Shown: in pieces, positions 44,465 to 48,923 of the stretch
Position numbering within the stretch: position 1 is the first letter of the stretch
How the letters are laid out: each line of letters opens with the position of its first letter
From: Tubiluchus corallicola
Lineage: Eukaryota > Priapulida > Priapulimorpha > Priapulimorphida > Tubiluchidae
Direction: 5' to 3'
NCBI GenBank assembly: GCA_030141605.1
Contig: JAQGDQ010001297.1
Span: 1 to 48,923 of the forward strand
Length of the DNA: 48,923 bases
Made by a program: the position numbers and the translations under genes
The notes under the pieces: model-generated
Databases searched by the model: none
What the model saw: only the letters and a program-made list of their open reading frames with translations
What the model was told of the DNA's origin: nothing

Positions 44465-45415
44465 CAGGGGTGTATTAACCAATAAGCTAACTAACCTACA
44501 GCCTAGGGCACCAAAGTTTTGAGGGAAGTTACATGCGCATGCTTTCATATTCATGTAAAAGGCACATTTTATACCACACCACAGGCAGTTACTGAGCATG
44601 GCTTCTATATAAACGCCACATAATAAAAAGGTGCAAAGTATTTTACAATACACAACTAGCAGTTGCCGAGCTTCAAAAAAATGTAAGTACTAAGCACACA
44701 CATGTAATTATAATGACCATGTAGAAACCGGGTTAAAGGAAGACCGGACGATTGTTTAGACTCATCTCATTTTAATTTACTGTCCAAAATATACATTTTC
44801 TTGCCTACAAAAGTTAGCAATTGTTTCTTATATTTGAATAATTAGCTCAGCAAGTTAATTAACGGCAACCGAACACAGGTACAGCTTACGTCAGAAACTA
44901 ACCACAGTTCATACAATGGCAGGTGTCATCCCTTGCGCATCAAGCACATTTGCATAAGTGTTACAGTACTGTTTAAACGCATGATGTCACGAAAAATGGG
45001 CTTTACATCATATGACGTCAGAAACTAACACTATGCTTCATGATCATGCTTATCGTGGTACCGCCTTCTATTTGTCGGCCACGCGAAAGTGACAAAAAGG
45101 CGCCACTGCAAATCTTAGTAGATTCACTGAGCCGCGCTTAACTTTGAACGTTTAACAAAATTTGAGTATCCAAGATAATCATTATTTAATCTAAGCTTTG
45201 ATTTAAAGAAAGCTTCTGTAGTTTTCAATATTTTACAGCATTCTTCATTCTGAACTCATGTTTACCCAATCATCCAGTTTTCCTTTAATAGCATTTCTAA
45301 AACACCACAAGTAACTGTTTAATCTGCTCATTACATAAAAACCATAAATTCACAATACAGATAGGTGGAACAGAACTATCAGCCTAGGGCGTCGTAAAGT
45401 CTTGTTACGCCCCTG
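44465..45415. mobile_element. Right-arm copy of the 951-bp hAT-like element
   Basis: Mirror of 3509-4459 with CAGGGG termini at 44465 and 45415. Confidence 0.65.
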
Positions 45416-47274
45416 CCTATCTTGCAGAACAGCAGACTAATATCTTGGACCTCCCTGCAGTCTCGAGAGTCCAATGAATTTTTGCCTAGAACTTCATAAG
45501 ATTAACCCCCGTTAACCCAATCATCACCCATCTTCCGAGTAACGAGGGTAGGACAAACGAGAAGATTTCTCCTTGTAGCCATACTGATGGCTTCCAAATG
45601 CATGATGCAGCTTTTTATCACCAAAAACACAAGAACTGATAATATTTTCTTAAACTGCTCCGGAAAGGCTGAGATGAAGAATAAGCGACACAGCTGGACC
45701 TGCCGTTCCTAGAGGAGGCAGTCAAATATATTTGTCAATGTCTGGTTGTGTGGGGTATTGAAACCCGGGAAATGGCAGGCTACTCTAATACCTCACACTG
45801 AGCTTTGGGATTCAAAAATCACCTTTGGCCAGTTTGAGTCGTATTTGGTAAATTGAAACCTTGGATAAGCCGCTTCACAGGGAAAGTAAAAAAATTCTGT
45901 CAATTCTGGATTATCAGTAAGTGACAGATCACTCTACTTCTTCCTACTGAGCTGACAAATTCTCCTACTATGCCCACCATTCTGAATCCTCCATCCCCCC
46001 TCCTTTGCATGAGGGTAAAATCATTTTGGTCTACGTTGAATTGTCAGTAGATAACAGGTCACACTAATTCCTCGCATTGAACTGACTCGCATCCACCTGT
46101 CCATCATTAATGAACAGCTAATATTGACGTTTCTACTATTTACTCCAGTTCTGGATACGTCCCTGGGATGACCTTTGACATTTGACGTTGATCTTTATCT
46201 TGTCGCAAAGTTTCTGTTATCGAAAATCTCAGGCCTACCCGAAGTGATTCAGGTATAACTAGTTTAAACTGGAAAACACAAATTGCGGATGGACGACGAT
46301 GGATAGGTGGCAACATAATGCAAGTTCCAAATTCCACAGCCTCATGAAAATCAAGATACTGATAATTATTATTATTATTATAATTACTTTATTTCACTTG
46401 CGTCAAAAACGTCTGTTTTTCTGAAATATTTTGAATTTTGAACAAATTTCAGAATCACATCAAAACAAACATTACATGTGTCAGTGTAAGTGTGCTTAAC
46501 TGATTCATACTGCAACACTAAAGTTCAGCAAAATATTCTCATCAAGTTTTCATTTTGCTTCAAAAGCAAACATGAAATTTCAGAGAAAACGTTTTTAAAT
46601 TTTCACTAAGACACTGCTGTAACAATACCATAGATATGGTTTGTGTAGATCAAAGATCTTGGTGATTGCTTAGGAGTGTTCTGCATTCTAGACTCTTGCT
46701 GTTCTGATCTTCTTTGTTTAAGTTCCTAATTAGTTTAATAAATACTACTTTATTATGCACGCATTTGTCTGGTTACCGATATAATTGTAGCGTGTAACAA
46801 CTGCCACATTAAAGGTTTTGCCAGACATGATCCTTTTTTAAACTTCAACTCATATAAATAGTCATTCGCAACATTTGTTCCAATGCTGAGTAACTATGTA
46901 ATCTAACGAATGTTACAATAGGAGACTTTTCATCATCGGCCCAAACCTATGGTCCATCCAAAGCACAATACAAAAAAAAGACGATCGATACATTAATAGT
47001 AAGTAACTATTAATATAACTAAAAAAATTACAATTAAATCGATATATAATGGGCGTGTCTCTAAATGGGAAATGAGGAATAGAAGGGGAATGTGTTTAAT
47101 GAACATAATCGGTGAATTACAGGAAAACATATTAATTAAGAGAAATCAAAAAATGGAAAATAATATCAGCAATTTACAGTGCGGGGGAAGAAAAAATAGA
47201 AGTCCGTCTGATCACTTATTCGTAGTTACAGCAGTATTAGATTGCAACAGATAAATAAATAATGATAATATATT

Positions 47275-47733
47275 TACCGTATTTTCCCGTGTATAAGAGA
47301 CCCTTTTTTGCTCAGAATTTTCACTTTAAAAATAGGGGGTCTCTTATACATGGGAGTAAGTCTTTTCAATAAGATGCATAAATTGTGACACTAATGATTT
47401 TAAAGAAATAAGTGCTCTACAACTGTTTTGCGTGTGGCGTTCGACTATGAAGCGGTTGTAAGCAATACAAGCATCGTGACACAGGCATTATCTCCTCGTT
47501 TTCTCTTTTCCTGTTACAGGTTTGCAGGTACGCACTTTAATATATACCAGTACTCTTTTTCTACAACACATTAACTGGTTTTATTTTGTTTTCAGTACCG
47601 CACTGAGTTGAAAAAAGTTGTACTTTACCCTCTAAAAATGTCCGTCTGAAAAAACTTTTTTCCAGAATTTTTGCCTAAAAATTGATGGGGTCTCTTATAC
47701 ACAAGGGTCTCTTATACACGGGAAAATACGGTA
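47275..47733. mobile_element. Right-arm copy of the 459-bp MITE-like element
   Basis: Mirror of 1191-1649 at the same relative site, no length difference. Confidence 0.75.
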
Positions 47734-48253
47734 GTTTTCTGAGATTTAGGAAAATGCTTTGACAAGTTGTGGTTATGAGATTGTATAGTAGAAGTGTGGA
47801 AACTAGGAGTGGACGACAACGACTGTTTGAATGTCTACTATTGAAAGAAAGAAGTGGCAGCAGTTGTTAATACCCCAGTAGCTGATACAGCAGAAATACT
47901 TGTAGGAGTCAGTAAGTTAGTAAGTAAGTGAGTCAGTCAGTTAGTAAGCCAAGGAACTTAGTTCAGACCCATATTATGTAGCAAAATTCTTATGTAACCC
48001 GTATTCCTTGCAAATTATTATAACTATACGTATGCAAAATTTCTCTCCATAAACACAAACTATTTTATAATTACTAATTACACTTCTGCAAAAATGAAAA
48101 TATAATCACCTCTCAAAAAACTAAAGCTATGATGTGTGAACCTGCTCCCATGACCCTCTTTCTCCAAACTGTTTTTTAGCGGTATCCTGTTCTTACTGAC
48201 ATACCTTAACTTTTCCTTTTTCACATTTATTAAATAATTCTTTTCTCTCTAGT

Positions 48254-48923
48254 ACAAACTACAATAAGCTTTTTTAAATCAAAGCTTAGATTAAATAATA
48301 ATTACCTCGGATACTCAAATTTTGTTAAACTTTCAAAGCTACGCGCAGCTCAGTGAATCCACTAAGATTGGCAACGGCGCCTTTTTGTCACATTCGTGTG
48401 GCCGACAAATAGAAGGTTGTACTGTGATAACCATGATCATGAACTGCAGTGTTAGTTTCCGACATCATATGACATAGAGCCCATTTCGTGACATCGCTCA
48501 TTTAAGCAGTAACACTTACTCAAACCTACCTGACGCGCATGGGAAGATGCCTGCATTGCACAAACTGTGGTTAGTTTCTGACGTAAGCAATAGCTGTGTT
48601 CAGTTGCCGTTAATAACTTTCTAAGCTAATTATTCAAATATAAGAAACAAATACCAAGTTTTACTGGCAAGAAAATGTATATTTTGGACAGTAAATTAAA
48701 ACGAGGTTGAGTCTAAACAATCGTCCGGTCTTCCTTTAACCCCGGTTTCTACGTAGTCGTTATTAATTACATGTATTTGCATAATGCTTACAATCAAGCA
48801 AACTGCGCAACTGCTTGTTGTGTATTACCCTGCACCTGTTCGTTATGTGGAAGTTATATAAAGCCATGCTCAGTAACTGCCTGTGGTGTGTTAGAAAATG
48901 CGCCCTTTACATGAATGTGAAAG
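48254..48923. repeat. Right-arm counterpart of the 1-670 repeat
   Basis: Mirror of 1-670, identical in spot checks. Together with 4382/44542 this puts four copies of the same repeat in the window, in alternating orientation. Confidence 0.8.

Larger units (their letters stand above)
25389..48923 (-). repeat. Right arm of window-length inverted repeat
   Basis: Reverse complement of the left arm, 174 bp longer. Most of the extra length lies in the ~41-bp satellite array; the rest is small indels, for example about 10 bp near 29405 and about 20 bp near 28600. No transposon insertion is private to either arm, so the arms separated after all these elements had landed, or are alleles. Confidence 0.97.

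Noticed and set aside
1-48923. The idea that the palindrome is a read-level fold-back (one molecule read forward and back)
   Set aside because: The arms differ by about 1% inward of 6 kb, with silent-biased coding changes and a reorganised satellite, and the junction has a 2-kb asymmetric spacer. A single-molecule artefact would give near-identical arms. A haplotype misjoin remains possible.

Overview
This is animal (metazoan) genomic DNA: AT-rich, with long introns, GT-AG splice sites, many microsatellites and minisatellites, short DNA transposons with target-site duplications, and fragments of LINE-type reverse transcriptase. The only host gene recognised is an activin receptor type II (ActRII, the ACVR2/Punt family), a transmembrane serine/threonine kinase that binds activin/BMP ligands. 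Its wording looks closer to invertebrate Punt-like receptors than to vertebrate ones, so an invertebrate is likely; no species can be named.

The dominant structure is a giant inverted repeat spanning the whole window. Bases 1-23361 reappear in reverse complement as 25389-48923, around a single-copy spacer of about 2.03 kb (23362-25388). Paired positions sum to 48924 at the outer edges and drift to about 48750 at the centre. Most of that drift (137-139 bp) comes from a satellite array. Every recognisable transposon insertion is shared by both arms. The arms look identical in the outer ~6 kb (spot checks) and differ by roughly 1% with clustered changes further in.

Left arm, outside to inside: hAT-like and other short transposons (1-6567), a ~97-bp minisatellite (7906-8592), an 82-94 bp minisatellite (9311-9859), a 2.8-kb ~41-bp satellite (10095-12862) and a trinucleotide-repeat field (13201-13640). 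ActRII then runs on the + strand: ectodomain exons at 14010-14092, 19207-19332 and 20294-20438, a transmembrane plus kinase N-half exon at 21017-21711, and a further kinase exon starting at 25265 in the spacer. The right arm holds exons 1-4 again on the - strand (34770 down to 27038) but no sense copy of exon 5.

The fold-back junction cuts exon 5 immediately after its conserved Ser-Arg-Cys, so neither receptor copy can be complete in this window. The signal-peptide exon is also not identified in either arm. By my hand comparison the two copies differ at about 12 sites in shared exons, about 10 of them synonymous. That is the pattern expected of two functional alleles or paralogues, not of sequencing error or dead duplicates. 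I therefore read the window as either a fold-back join of two haplotypes (assembly artefact or real inter-homologue rearrangement) or a recent inverted duplication. Long reads across 23361-25389 would decide. No new enzymatic or defence system was recognised.
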